From NCBI GenBank assembly GCA_017453125.1, contig JAFTKS010000014.1:1-38740 (forward strand): a DNA stretch of 38,740 nucleotides, given 5' to 3'. The notes beneath the pieces were generated by a model that made no database searches, was not told the DNA's origin, and saw nothing but the letters and a program-made list of their open reading frames with translations. The DNA comes from Clostridia bacterium. Its GTDB lineage: Bacteria; Bacillota; Clostridia; Christensenellales; UBA1242. Below, one piece after another: positions 8,501 through 15,182 of this stretch (positions are counted from its first letter, which is position 1; each line of letters opens with the position of its first letter). The translations under genes were made by a program, and so were the position numbers.

Positions 8501-10620
8501 TAATGGCTCTTATGTTTGCTCCTTGTTCTGAAGTAGTTAAAAATGGAGAAAATGTCACGATAGAGATAGGTGAAAAATTAGTTAAGGGAGACCTATTTAA
8601 AGATGTTGTGCCAATGCAATCAAATGAAGAAAGATTGAATGGGATTAAAGAAATTTTATCAACAAATAACATGGTAAGTGGTAGGGATTTGGATAATATT
8701 AAATTTTTAATTCAAAATCAAGCCTTACTAAGTTCAAAGTATTTCAAAATGTCAATTGCAGATGAAAAGCTTGCCAAAATTCGTGCACAAGAACAAGTTC
8801 AGTCTTTTGTCTCTGATACTATAAAAGATATTAAGTTTACAAACGTATCAGGTGAACAACAAAATAAACCGACAACCGCTGTAAGCGATAGTAAGGGATA
8901 TACTGGTGCAATTGAAAATACGGATAAATATAGAGAAATTTTTGATAGTATTATACAGGCAAATCCAGAAGATCCTGATCAGGCACATAATATGGCAAAG
9001 GCACAGGCTGAAAAGTTTTATGCTGAACACCCAATGCAAACTGATGCTAAACCTACAACACAGAAAGGGGATACTGAGACATTAGACAGAACCGAAACTT
9101 CTCAACAAGTTCAAGTTCCTCAAACTTATGCGGAATTCCTTGAATTAGTAGAAAAAGAATTTCCAGATTATAATTCACTTCATCAGATACACGAGACTGC
9201 ACAAAATAATCCTAATTCATCTACTGAGGCAAAAGATTTATCTTGGAAGTTATATAATTCAGCATCTGCAATAAGAGAGTATGATGTAGTAAAGAAATAT
9301 GCTCCTAGAGCTTATGAATTTTTTGTGAATGCAATTGATGATATCGGCAAAAAGAATCCTGAGGAAATTTTTGAAGATTGTAAAAAGTCTAATCCTGACG
9401 GATATAGATGGTTAGAAGTTAGCGGAATGATGGATGAATTTAGGAAAGAATGTAAAAAACAAACCACAACAATTCAGACTGAGGCTAAACCTGCCGATGT
9501 GTTACAATCTCTACAAGACGAAAAGGGAGAACCGGAGAGTACAACTATAGAAAAACAAAATACACAAAATGCAACTGTCTCTTCGTTGGCTACTGATAAT
9601 AAACCAGCACAAGCACAACAAACTGGACAAGGTTCGTCCAATATAGTTTCTGAAATAACGGGGAATGCTTCGCAACAAAAACCAACAGAGCCGGTAACAA
9701 TTTATGCCGATGAATCAGAAGCAAAAATCCAAATGGTTATTGAACAAGATCAAGAATATCAAACAACAATAAAAAATCTTTATGATAAAATGGTAAGCGA
9801 TTTGGAAAGTGGTAAGGTTTCTGGAGATAAGGCAAATTCAGAATATCAAAAAGGAATATATGAAGCTAAAATGAAAGTTGTTGAAAGACATTGTTCTAGA
9901 GCTGTGAAGTTTATAAATAATAATAAAGAAGCTCTAACAAAAGGAGAAGGACGACAACTTCTTAAAGAGTTAGAAAAAACAGATGAGGATGCTTATAAAT
10001 GGTTGGTTGTTAGTGGATTACAAGATTATTTATTGCAACAGACTAAAAAGTCAGTAATAACAAGCAATACTGAAATTAGTGAATCATCATCTGGCAATCC
10101 ATCATTTCTTGATAAAATGAGAGCTAAAGGCGCGTCAGTAGTATCATCAGTTACCAAATTTTTTGGAAAAGGTGAACAGTCAGAACAAAAACCAGAACTA
10201 AGAAAACAGCAAGCGGGACAATCTGACAGACCGCCTCAAAATCATCATGAATTTGAAACTAAATTTGCTAGCGAACTTGACGGATTACAAACTCCTCTGG
10301 AGAAAAGAAAGGGAACATTCGAGGCAATGCAGAAACATTATCCAAATATGGCGAAAAAATATCTTGCGGCCATTGAACAACTCTCTAAGATACAACAAAA
10401 TGTGGCTGGGGATAGATCAACGGAGGTAAAAAGTTGCATAGAATCATTGAAAAGTGATTGGGCAGCACAAGGTTTTAAGGACCAAGATATTTTGGATGAT
10501 CTTTGTAACTTATTTTTCGAGAAAGGCGAATTAGAAAAGCTACAAGAAGAATTGCGAAAAGCCGGGTATGTTATAGAACAAGATGATCCTGCAAATGCAG
10601 ATGAAGGAATGGATATGTAG
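5506..10620 (+). CDS. Giant repeat-containing protein, unknown function (1704 aa)
   Basis: I do not recognise this protein. The ATG at 5506 follows GGAGG (5497-5501). It has no signal peptide or transmembrane segment. Helix-rich blocks are separated by Gln/Thr/Asn/Ser-rich linkers (about 825-880, 1170-1220, 1320-1400 and 1520-1580). Residues about 160-245 resemble residues 279-365 of the preceding giant protein: a hydrophobic D(I/L) start, then GIK...GK.E, then a (M/I)TP motif and a conserved Tyr. Two C-terminal blocks are clear internal repeats: about 1258-1318 (ending GYRWLEVSGMMDEF) and about 1455-1515 (ending AYKWLVVSGLQDYL). A third, weaker copy starts near 1606. Leu codons are TTA-rich in the 5' and 3' parts but CTT/TTG-rich in the middle (about 7080-7950), which suggests a mosaic history. 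It ends in an acidic tail. It has its own promoter, and no terminator is apparent before the next promoter. A structural or scaffold role is inferred only. Confidence 0.9.
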   Translation: MAEGILKIDWWKEALVDYKPAKIKSADSIYSVYSKTHSGVLDNLSTMIKTLLERSFIDEDTKKQLASSMTLSSDMHKKMNREQLMALSSMVSAINLYAEKGLDSTAKVLVEALIDQEMYFKAYGELGNFGSLAYTDLVAQIDAGKTNASDELLRSPIKEDMDLALAFKSIGIDISFDYTKHQWKWENQDTYKDSKVGIKIPGKEEYFKFADDQIKNIIQNYFNNPNGRNSKVITPDALYSAYKRLCLEQVESLPDKQIIQTGISKQSQAFGTTTDSWKVDRLLNPDFIHSFARKAALKSIYDSRFTECIKDKGLSDRFKEYNQDDIISTTTKFKRHSQGFYALGKFENIINDFQMEISESVSFTLGDDYVALCDNQIAALQKKLKDGEKISDNEQELHPETNAITKQIIALQRAKEEFALNVEFQRLYMETYVEKNGSSMTPDLVKEASGNACGLMLSYGVDGNIDFPQRNDDKIFGAVQKTLIDRIQEIKSQNITQETSSQQSPAEKVNQVLSEMLPDIGGGFFAQLEDKDRADIVKAWKLELATAFWNEGNVFGEGYKEFVEEQEKKTPKGDTSIEAFADSIVGQTPTGEDSLFTKEDIVLGYAAHSKDPAKSNEIDAIQNNWRKYLLLLDRATRLMSSEEYVEYANPETSEQRRTEIVSEKINEAKKSIDDKKPEPTEEEYKLAEQRHKNNLLRRMTYAQEQSLPEEANVEKSAMKRYMDALSKDQSALDKAIQESGGLPVDFGNVKMQEAQNELEESQDETQKKTKTFKDLYPSAPDNEAFMKAMKPYCKKYLIKNFIKEILKKLENLKFPVSSGSASSAQTNGNQTQENDGDEVTVDDDAEKQAGGNGTTPIGGNSPQTNPQGEPASNLPKTITQSEFEAMCFMPGAVMLNKLYESSDPKSQDVKSVLDLFRLLSGDTKIEVGSKVIEGKTCIDALRHLALSVLQDKTLSQDPDKGLPKLMESLDKIKKDYEIQDEKLFDENVINGFKNLTPELMALMFAPCSEVVKNGENVTIEIGEKLVKGDLFKDVVPMQSNEERLNGIKEILSTNNMVSGRDLDNIKFLIQNQALLSSKYFKMSIADEKLAKIRAQEQVQSFVSDTIKDIKFTNVSGEQQNKPTTAVSDSKGYTGAIENTDKYREIFDSIIQANPEDPDQAHNMAKAQAEKFYAEHPMQTDAKPTTQKGDTETLDRTETSQQVQVPQTYAEFLELVEKEFPDYNSLHQIHETAQNNPNSSTEAKDLSWKLYNSASAIREYDVVKKYAPRAYEFFVNAIDDIGKKNPEEIFEDCKKSNPDGYRWLEVSGMMDEFRKECKKQTTTIQTEAKPADVLQSLQDEKGEPESTTIEKQNTQNATVSSLATDNKPAQAQQTGQGSSNIVSEITGNASQQKPTEPVTIYADESEAKIQMVIEQDQEYQTTIKNLYDKMVSDLESGKVSGDKANSEYQKGIYEAKMKVVERHCSRAVKFINNNKEALTKGEGRQLLKELEKTDEDAYKWLVVSGLQDYLLQQTKKSVITSNTEISESSSGNPSFLDKMRAKGASVVSSVTKFFGKGEQSEQKPELRKQQAGQSDRPPQNHHEFETKFASELDGLQTPLEKRKGTFEAMQKHYPNMAKKYLAAIEQLSKIQQNVAGDRSTEVKSCIESLKSDWAAQGFKDQDILDDLCNLFFEKGELEKLQEELRKAGYVIEQDDPANADEGMDM

Positions 10621-10652
10621 TATAATATTTGACTGATTTTCTAGGTTGAGTA

Positions 10653-10680
10653 TTGACAAATCGTAAAATTAAGTTATACT
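10653..10680 (+). promoter_or_regulatory. Promoter of the 81-aa gene
   Basis: A perfect -35 box TTGACA (10653-10658), a 16-bp spacer and TATACT (10675-10680). A TATAAT at 10680-10685 overlaps it but would need a 21-bp spacer. The predicted start is near 10688, giving a leader of about 40 nt. Confidence 0.6.
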
Positions 10681-10729
10681 ATAATTAGTTTGATGCATAT
10701 ATGTGCATTTATAAAAAAGAAGGTGTATT

Positions 10730-10975
10730 ATGGCAAAGAATCCTAATATTTATAAATTTGAGATAATTGAAAGAATAATTACTGAAGTTGATTTCAAGAC
10801 AAAAGAAGAAGTTCTTGATTTTGCTAGAAAGGTTAGAGATATTGCTCTTGATAAGGATATTTCTTCTGAAATAAAAAATGCATTTAAGAATGCATACAAA
10901 GAAATCGACGAAGAATTGACTCTTGGAAATTTAAGAGAAATCAAGAAGATTATCACAGATAATAGCGGGAAATAA
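10730..10975 (+). CDS. Small charged helical protein, unknown (81 aa)
   Basis: I do not recognise it. The ATG at 10730 is preceded by AAGAAGGTG (10717-10725). The protein is highly charged and almost entirely predicted helical, with alternating Lys/Glu and heptad-like Ile/Leu spacing (motifs KFEIIERIITEV and NLREIKKIIT). It has no Cys, transmembrane segment or signal peptide. It has its own promoter with a consensus -35 and its own strong terminator, so it is probably an independently and well expressed small protein. Its position directly after the giant genes may be functional or accidental. A helical-hairpin adaptor is a guess from composition alone. Confidence 0.8.
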   Translation: MAKNPNIYKFEIIERIITEVDFKTKEEVLDFARKVRDIALDKDISSEIKNAFKNAYKEIDEELTLGNLREIKKIITDNSGK

Positions 10976-10980
10976 TAAAG

Positions 10981-11009
10981 AAAGCCTCTCTTCTAGGGAG
11001 GTTTTTTTA
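10981..11009 (+). terminator. Intrinsic terminator after the 81-aa gene
   Basis: The stem CCTCTC (10985-10990) / GGGAGG (10996-11001), one G-U pair, loop TTCTA, is followed by seven T. Flanking A and T bases can extend the stem. Confidence 0.85.
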
Positions 11010-11101
11010 TGGCTAAAAGCATAGAAGAAATATTGTTTATAATTGTAATAGTTATACTTTCGAATAATGAGATAATTATTTGTATTTGAATGCAATAATT
11101 A

Positions 11102-11130
11102 TTGTAAAATATTAGTAAAAATGATAAAAT
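11102..11130 (+). promoter_or_regulatory. Putative promoter of the TM2-mnmA operon
   Basis: TTGTAA (11102-11107), a 17-bp spacer and TAAAAT (11125-11130). The surrounding sequence is very AT-rich, so chance matches are likely. Position and spacing fit a leader of about 25 nt before the TTG start. Confidence 0.45.
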
Positions 11131-11162
11131 AATAAAAATAAGTTTTTTATGGAGATGATACA

Positions 11163-11630
11163 TTGAGGTGTCCTGTTTGTGGGGCGAAACTAGTTGCAAA
11201 GCAAGTATGCCCATATTGTAAAATTACTGATACGCAAATATTGAATGCTAGTAATAAGAAAGTAAAAGAATATAGAAAGACTGGCAACAAGGATTTGATT
11301 CATTATACCAATATTATTCCGAATGACGTGAGCAGAGTAAAATTGCTTTTGTTTACTATTTTCTTGGGTTGGATTGGTGTTAATCATTTTTATATCAAGA
11401 GACCTATTCGGGCTTGGTTCTCCGTCATTGCGACTGTGGGGTCATTTTCTATGATGTTGGTTGTTATGACTATTGGTCAAACAATTCCTACAATTGCAAC
11501 TATATTGAATTTGTTATACGAAGTATTGTTTTATTCTATGGCTATTAATGTACTTTTGTGGGTTGGAGATATCTTTGGTTGTATCTTTAAATCTATGAAA
11601 ATTCCTGTAGTATTGGGGAAAAAGGAGTAA
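11163..11630 (+). CDS. Zinc-ribbon TM2-domain membrane protein
   Basis: A 155-aa protein starting at TTG 11163. The start is fixed by GGAGAT (11151-11156); the ATG at 11149 runs into a stop after five codons. The N-terminus is a small zinc ribbon with CxxC pairs at residues 3/6 and 16/19. A TM2-type region follows: a hydrophobic helix with GWIGVNHFY (about 68-76), the hallmark G-x-x-G-x-H-x-F-Y of the family, then further membrane segments (about 83-101 and 108-142). TM2 proteins are small membrane proteins of poorly defined function, and zinc ribbon-TM2 fusions are common in Gram-positive bacteria. The stop lies 2 nt before the mnmA ATG, and the mnmA ribosome binding site is inside this gene, so the two are translationally coupled. 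Confidence 0.85.
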   Translation: MRCPVCGAKLVAKQVCPYCKITDTQILNASNKKVKEYRKTGNKDLIHYTNIIPNDVSRVKLLLFTIFLGWIGVNHFYIKRPIRAWFSVIATVGSFSMMLVVMTIGQTIPTIATILNLLYEVLFYSMAINVLLWVGDIFGCIFKSMKIPVVLGKKE

Positions 11631-11632
11631 TT

Positions 11633-12706
11633 ATGGCTAGGATTGTTGTTGGTATGTCTGGTGGTGTAGATAGTTCGGTTGTTGCTGCACTTCTAAAAGA
11701 GCAAGGACACGAAGTTATTGGTCTGTTTATGCATAATTGGGAAGAGCAAGATGAGAACGAAGTTTGTACTGCTGTTAGTGATTATGAAGATGTAAAAAGG
11801 GTTTGTAACAAACTAGGAATTCCTTATTTCTCGGTTAACTTTGCTCAAGAATATTTGGATAGAGTGTTTAAGTTCTTTTTGGACGAATATTCCAAGGGAA
11901 GAACTCCAAATCCCGATGTGTTGTGTAATAGGGAGATTAAGTTTGGGCCTTTTTTGGAATATGCCAAGAATCTTGGAGCTGATTATATTGCAACTGGACA
12001 TTATGCTAGAATAAGAAGAGAGAATGGTAAGACCTATCTTATGAAAGCTGAAGATGGGAATAAGGACCAAACTTATTTTTTGAATCAATTGAATCAAGAG
12101 CAGTTGGGTTCGGTTATTTTTCCAATAGGAGATATTACAAAGCCTGAAGTTAGATCAATTGCCGAAAAGTATGGCTTTTCAACGGCAGAAAAGAAAGATA
12201 GTACAGGTATTTGTTTTATAGGAGAGCGTAGATTTAGGCAATTTTTGAAGAATTATTTACCTTGCAATCCTGGGAATATAATAGATAACAAAGGCAATAT
12301 TGTTGGTCGTCACGAAGGTGTGATTTATTATACCTTGGGTCAGAGAAAGGGGCTTAATATTGGTGGCAAAAAAGATGGTAATGGTGAGCGTTGGTTTGTT
12401 ATTGACAAAGATGTCAAGAATAACAACTTGATTGTGTCGCAAGGTGAAGGAGAGGAACTATTTAAGGACGGACTTGTGTCTTACAAGGTCAATTGGATAC
12501 CTCAAGAGCCTGAAACCAAAGAGTTTGAGTGTTGTGCCAAGTTTAGATATAGACAGCCGGATCAAGCCGTTAGAGTGAGGATTGAGCCTGAACGTGTTGT
12601 TGTAGAATTCAAAGAGAAACAAAGAGCTGTAACCCCTGGACAATATGTTGTATTTTATAACGAAACCGATTGTCTTGGCGGTGGTGTTATTGAAGAAGTG
12701 TTTTAA
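11633..12706 (+). CDS. mnmA: tRNA-specific 2-thiouridylase MnmA
   Basis: A 357-aa protein of normal family length. MnmA adenylates C2 of the wobble uridine in tRNA(Lys), tRNA(Glu) and tRNA(Gln), then transfers sulfur to form 2-thiouridine. The N-terminal PP-loop SGGVDSS is at residues 9-15. The first catalytic Cys lies in NPDVLCNREIKFG (C98) and the persulfide-carrying Cys in STGICFIGERRF (C194). The TGHYAR motif and the YTLGQRKGLN region are also present, followed by the C-terminal beta-barrel domain. The start has AAGGAG at 11622-11627. It is the second gene of a coupled pair with the TM2 protein and is closed by a strong terminator. All key residues are intact. Confidence 0.97.
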   Translation: MARIVVGMSGGVDSSVVAALLKEQGHEVIGLFMHNWEEQDENEVCTAVSDYEDVKRVCNKLGIPYFSVNFAQEYLDRVFKFFLDEYSKGRTPNPDVLCNREIKFGPFLEYAKNLGADYIATGHYARIRRENGKTYLMKAEDGNKDQTYFLNQLNQEQLGSVIFPIGDITKPEVRSIAEKYGFSTAEKKDSTGICFIGERRFRQFLKNYLPCNPGNIIDNKGNIVGRHEGVIYYTLGQRKGLNIGGKKDGNGERWFVIDKDVKNNNLIVSQGEGEELFKDGLVSYKVNWIPQEPETKEFECCAKFRYRQPDQAVRVRIEPERVVVEFKEKQRAVTPGQYVVFYNETDCLGGGVIEEVF

Positions 12707-12710
12707 TATA

Positions 12711-12735
12711 AAAGAGCCGTTTGTGCTCTTTTTTT
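12711..12735 (+). terminator. Intrinsic terminator after mnmA
   Basis: A perfect 7-bp stem AAAGAGC (12711-12717) / GCTCTTT (12725-12731), 7-nt loop, running into a T-tract. Confidence 0.9.
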
Positions 12736-12822
12736 GTATACATAATGTGTTTATAATTTTCGTTTAATGGTCAAATATTTGGTGAGAAAGATTTTGGTGA
12801 TTTTGCAACATTATCACATCTA

Positions 12823-12851
12823 TTGTAATTTGAGAATCTATATGATATACT
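12823..12851 (+). promoter_or_regulatory. Promoter of DUF3419-like copy 1
   Basis: TTGTAA (12823-12828), a 17-bp spacer and TATACT (12846-12851). The leader would be short and the Shine-Dalgarno GAGGT lies at 12861-12865. Confidence 0.6.
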
Positions 12852-12870
12852 AATATATATGAGGTAAACA

Positions 12871-13878
12871 ATGGGATATAAGAACGATAAACCGCATAAA
12901 GAATATAACGAAGGTTTGGAACTATTGGCAGATAATCTTGATGATAGTCCGTATTTTTTTAGTTCTGTTCCTAGAACGAATAATTCTGCAAAAAGGGTTT
13001 TTGCTTTTAGTAATGAGAACTTAAGTCAAATGCTGAGAGATTTTGATTTTAAAGGCAAAAAGGTTTTGACTGTTGGTAGTTCAGGAGATCAAATGTTTGA
13101 GGCTGTTTTGAGGGGTGCATCTGAGGTTACTATAATTGATGCCAATCCAATGACACAACCTTTTGTTGAACTAAAAATGGCGGGGATTGAAACTTTTGAA
13201 ATGGAAGATTTTTATGAGTATATGACCAGAGAAAAGATTTTTGATCCGCATATGTATAGGAAGGTATCTCATTTGCTTAGTGATAGGGCCAAAGAGTTTT
13301 GGGATTCAATAATGCTCGACATTGATCATAGTGATATTGGGGTAAATATGAAAGCTACTGCAGCATTTGCTCAGACTGGATTTTCTTCAAAAGGAAAAGA
13401 TTTTTGCTCATATTTTGAGTCCAAGGCAAATTATGATAGACTTAGACGATATCTAAAAAGATGCAAAATTAATTTTATACAAGCGGAATTATCAGACTTT
13501 GAAAAAGTATTAAAAGATAATAAGTATGATTATATATTATTGTCTAATATTGAAGACTATGTTGATGTAGATGAATTCTTTGCTAATATGACAAAATTGG
13601 GTCATAAAAACTTGAATAAAAATGGTGTTATGCAGGTTTATTATGTATTTCAAAATAACGAAGGCTTTTTAGATTCTTTTTTAATGGTGTTCCAAAGTTA
13701 TTTTGGAACTAGAAGTCATTCGAAATTTTTAGATATAAAAAATGTTGATGGTGTTTATATAGACAAAGAATTTTCAAAAGAGTTTCTTAAAGATAAAGCA
13801 AGTGCAATTTTTATGAGAAAAGAAGCTTTTGATAGGATTCCAGAAAATTTTGAATCTGCTCCATATAGCGAGTTGTAG
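12871..13878 (+). CDS. DUF3419-like SAM-binding protein, copy 1
   Basis: A 335-aa protein. A Rossmann-type SAM-binding signature covers residues about 64-105: a beta strand and glycine loop (VLTVGSSGDQ), an acidic end of strand 2 (D90), then NP (92-93) and ELK (100-102). The layout DxNPxxxxFxELK is the pattern of the DUF3419 family, which includes BtaA-type 3-amino-3-carboxypropyl transferases; this assignment is from memory of the motif, not a search. A second conserved block is SNIEDYVDVDEFF (about 225-237). The real substrate is unknown. No transmembrane segment or signal peptide is seen. It lies directly upstream of a paralogue that matches at over half of its residues. It has its own promoter and terminator. 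The ATG at 12871 follows GAGGT at 12861-12865. Confidence 0.75.
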   Translation: MGYKNDKPHKEYNEGLELLADNLDDSPYFFSSVPRTNNSAKRVFAFSNENLSQMLRDFDFKGKKVLTVGSSGDQMFEAVLRGASEVTIIDANPMTQPFVELKMAGIETFEMEDFYEYMTREKIFDPHMYRKVSHLLSDRAKEFWDSIMLDIDHSDIGVNMKATAAFAQTGFSSKGKDFCSYFESKANYDRLRRYLKRCKINFIQAELSDFEKVLKDNKYDYILLSNIEDYVDVDEFFANMTKLGHKNLNKNGVMQVYYVFQNNEGFLDSFLMVFQSYFGTRSHSKFLDIKNVDGVYIDKEFSKEFLKDKASAIFMRKEAFDRIPENFESAPYSEL

Positions 13879-13915
13879 AAGATTTTGAAAGAAGGTATTT
13901 GATATCTTCTTTTTT
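13825..13915 (+). repeat. 91-nt direct repeat, copy 1 (3' gene end plus terminator)
   Basis: It is identical base for base to 15014-15104. It covers the last 18 codons, the stop codon and the whole terminator of the first DUF3419-like gene. The genes upstream of this block are clearly diverged. Confidence 0.97.
13891..13915 (+). terminator. Intrinsic terminator, DUF3419-like copy 1
   Basis: An 8-bp stem GAAGGTAT (13891-13898) / ATATCTTC (13902-13909) with one G-U pair and a 3-nt loop, then six T. Confidence 0.8.
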
Positions 13916-14016
13916 ATCGTAAAACTAACAATTGAGGAAAATATTTATGTTTGTAGAATAAATATGGATTTTTTTGTTTGTTGGTAATAAGATATTGTCG
14001 ATGGATGTCAATAGTG

Positions 14017-14045
14017 TTGAATTTGATATGAGGATATGATATAAT
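14017..14045 (+). promoter_or_regulatory. Promoter of DUF3419-like copy 2
   Basis: TTGAAT (14017-14022), a 17-bp spacer and a perfect TATAAT (14040-14045). It closely mirrors the arrangement in front of copy 1. Confidence 0.7.
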
Positions 14046-14065
14046 AATTATATATGAGGTGTTTT

Positions 14066-15067
14066 ATGGGATATAAAGATGATAAACCACATAAAGAGCA
14101 TAATGAGGCTTTAGAATTATTTGCATATAATGGAAATGGAGAAACTCTTGAACTTATGCCGTCTGCTAATAATTCTTCAAAGAAAGTATTTGGTTTTAGT
14201 AATGAAAATATTACACAATTATTTGGCGGAGTGGATTTTTCTGGTAAGAAGGTTGCTTTGACTGGTAGTTCTGGGGATAGTTTGTTTCAGCTTTTGTTGC
14301 AAGGAGCGAGAGATTTTACAATAATCGATGATAATCCGATGGCTCAGGCATTTATAGAACTTAAAATGGCTGCATTTGAAAATTTGGATATGTCTGAACA
14401 TTATGCGTATATGTCAAGGGATGAAATATTTAATCCGCATATTTATCGTAAACTTTCACATAGTCTTAGTGAGCGTTCTAGAGAATTCTGGGATAATCTA
14501 ATGCTAGATGTGGATAATACAGATGTTGAGCAAAAAATAGAGATGGCAGATATGTTATCTCAAGGGTGTTTTACACCTAGAGGAAAAGATTTCCGTTCGT
14601 ATTATGAATCTAAGGCAAATTATGCCAAAATAAAAGAGGCGTTAAAAAATTGCAATATTCGATTCTTAAGAGCTGAATATTCAGACTTTACAAGGGTGTT
14701 AAAAGATGAAAAATTTGATTTGATAAGATTATCTAATATTTTTGACTATGTAGATGTAGATGAGTTTTTTTCAAAAATGACACAATTGGGTCATAACAAT
14801 TTAACTCAAGATGGTTTTATGCAAGTTTATTATGTGTTCCAAAATGATCAAAGTTTTCTAGAGTCGTTTCTTACGGCTTTTCAAAGTTACTTTGGCACAA
14901 GGAAGACTGGAGAGTATTTAAATATTAAGAACATTGACGGCATTAGTGTTGATAAAAAGTTTGCAGACCGGTTTTTCAAGGGCTGTGCTAGTGGGATATT
15001 TATGACCAAAGAGGCTTTTGATAGGATTCCAGAAAATTTTGAATCTGCTCCATATAGCGAGTTGTAG
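14066..15067 (+). CDS. DUF3419-like SAM-binding protein, copy 2
   Basis: A 333-aa paralogue of the preceding gene, with the same glycine loop (TGSSGDSLF), DDNPMAQAFIELK and SNIFDYVDVDEFF blocks. An in-frame ATG at 14054 overlaps the Shine-Dalgarno GAGGTG (14056-14061), so the start is placed at ATG 14066. This gives the same MGYKxDKPHKE N-terminus as copy 1. Most differences lie at residues 20-60 and 150-190; the last 18 residues are identical at the DNA level. The two copies have separate promoters and terminators, so they may respond to different conditions or methylate/alkylate different substrates. As with copy 1, family placement rests on motif pattern and the substrate is unknown. Confidence 0.75.
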   Translation: MGYKDDKPHKEHNEALELFAYNGNGETLELMPSANNSSKKVFGFSNENITQLFGGVDFSGKKVALTGSSGDSLFQLLLQGARDFTIIDDNPMAQAFIELKMAAFENLDMSEHYAYMSRDEIFNPHIYRKLSHSLSERSREFWDNLMLDVDNTDVEQKIEMADMLSQGCFTPRGKDFRSYYESKANYAKIKEALKNCNIRFLRAEYSDFTRVLKDEKFDLIRLSNIFDYVDVDEFFSKMTQLGHNNLTQDGFMQVYYVFQNDQSFLESFLTAFQSYFGTRKTGEYLNIKNIDGISVDKKFADRFFKGCASGIFMTKEAFDRIPENFESAPYSEL

Positions 15068-15104
15068 AAGATTTTGAAAGAAGGTATTTGATATCTTCTT
15101 TTTT
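15014..15104 (+). repeat. 91-nt direct repeat, copy 2
   Basis: An exact duplicate of 13825-13915 (offset 1189 bp). Identity stops at the third base of an upstream codon on the 5' side and inside the terminator T-run on the 3' side. Confidence 0.97.
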
Positions 15105-15106
15105 TT
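15080..15106 (+). terminator. Intrinsic terminator, DUF3419-like copy 2
   Basis: The same 8-bp stem as copy 1 (15080-15087 / 15091-15098), followed by eight T. Confidence 0.8.
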
Positions 15107-15118
15107 GTTTAAATACAG

Positions 15119-15148
15119 TTGACAATTGAATATGTATTCAACTATACT
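15119..15148 (+). promoter_or_regulatory. cadCA promoter
   Basis: TTGACA (15119-15124), an 18-bp spacer and TATACT (15143-15148). The spacer is almost filled by a 16-bp palindrome (15126-15141), the expected place for an ArsR/SmtB-family repressor to block RNA polymerase. Confidence 0.8.
15126..15141 (+). promoter_or_regulatory. CadC-type operator O1
   Basis: A perfect 7-2-7 palindrome TTGAATA-TG-TATTCAA between the -35 and -10 boxes. ArsR/SmtB family operators typically contain TGAA...TTCA half-sites. Confidence 0.75.
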
Positions 15149-15156
15149 ATAGATAG

Positions 15157-15172
15157 TTGAAAAGATATTCAA
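15157..15172 (+). promoter_or_regulatory. Second CadC-type operator O2
   Basis: TTGAAAAGATATTCAA has the same 16-bp format (TTGAA-N6-TTCAA) as O1. Its centre lies 31 bp (three helical turns) downstream of O1, over the start of the transcript and just before the ribosome binding site. Confidence 0.6.
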
Positions 15173-15182
15173 TTGAGGTTGT

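Noticed and set aside
112..10620. Prophage tail or tape-measure genes
   Set aside because: The size and coiled coil suggested a tape measure, but there is no terminase, portal, capsid, integrase or lysis gene in the window, no membrane-helix pattern typical of tape measures, and housekeeping genes follow directly.
14054..14065. Earlier in-frame ATG for DUF3419-like copy 2
   Set aside because: It overlaps the Shine-Dalgarno GAGGTG; the paralogue starts at the position equivalent to 14066.
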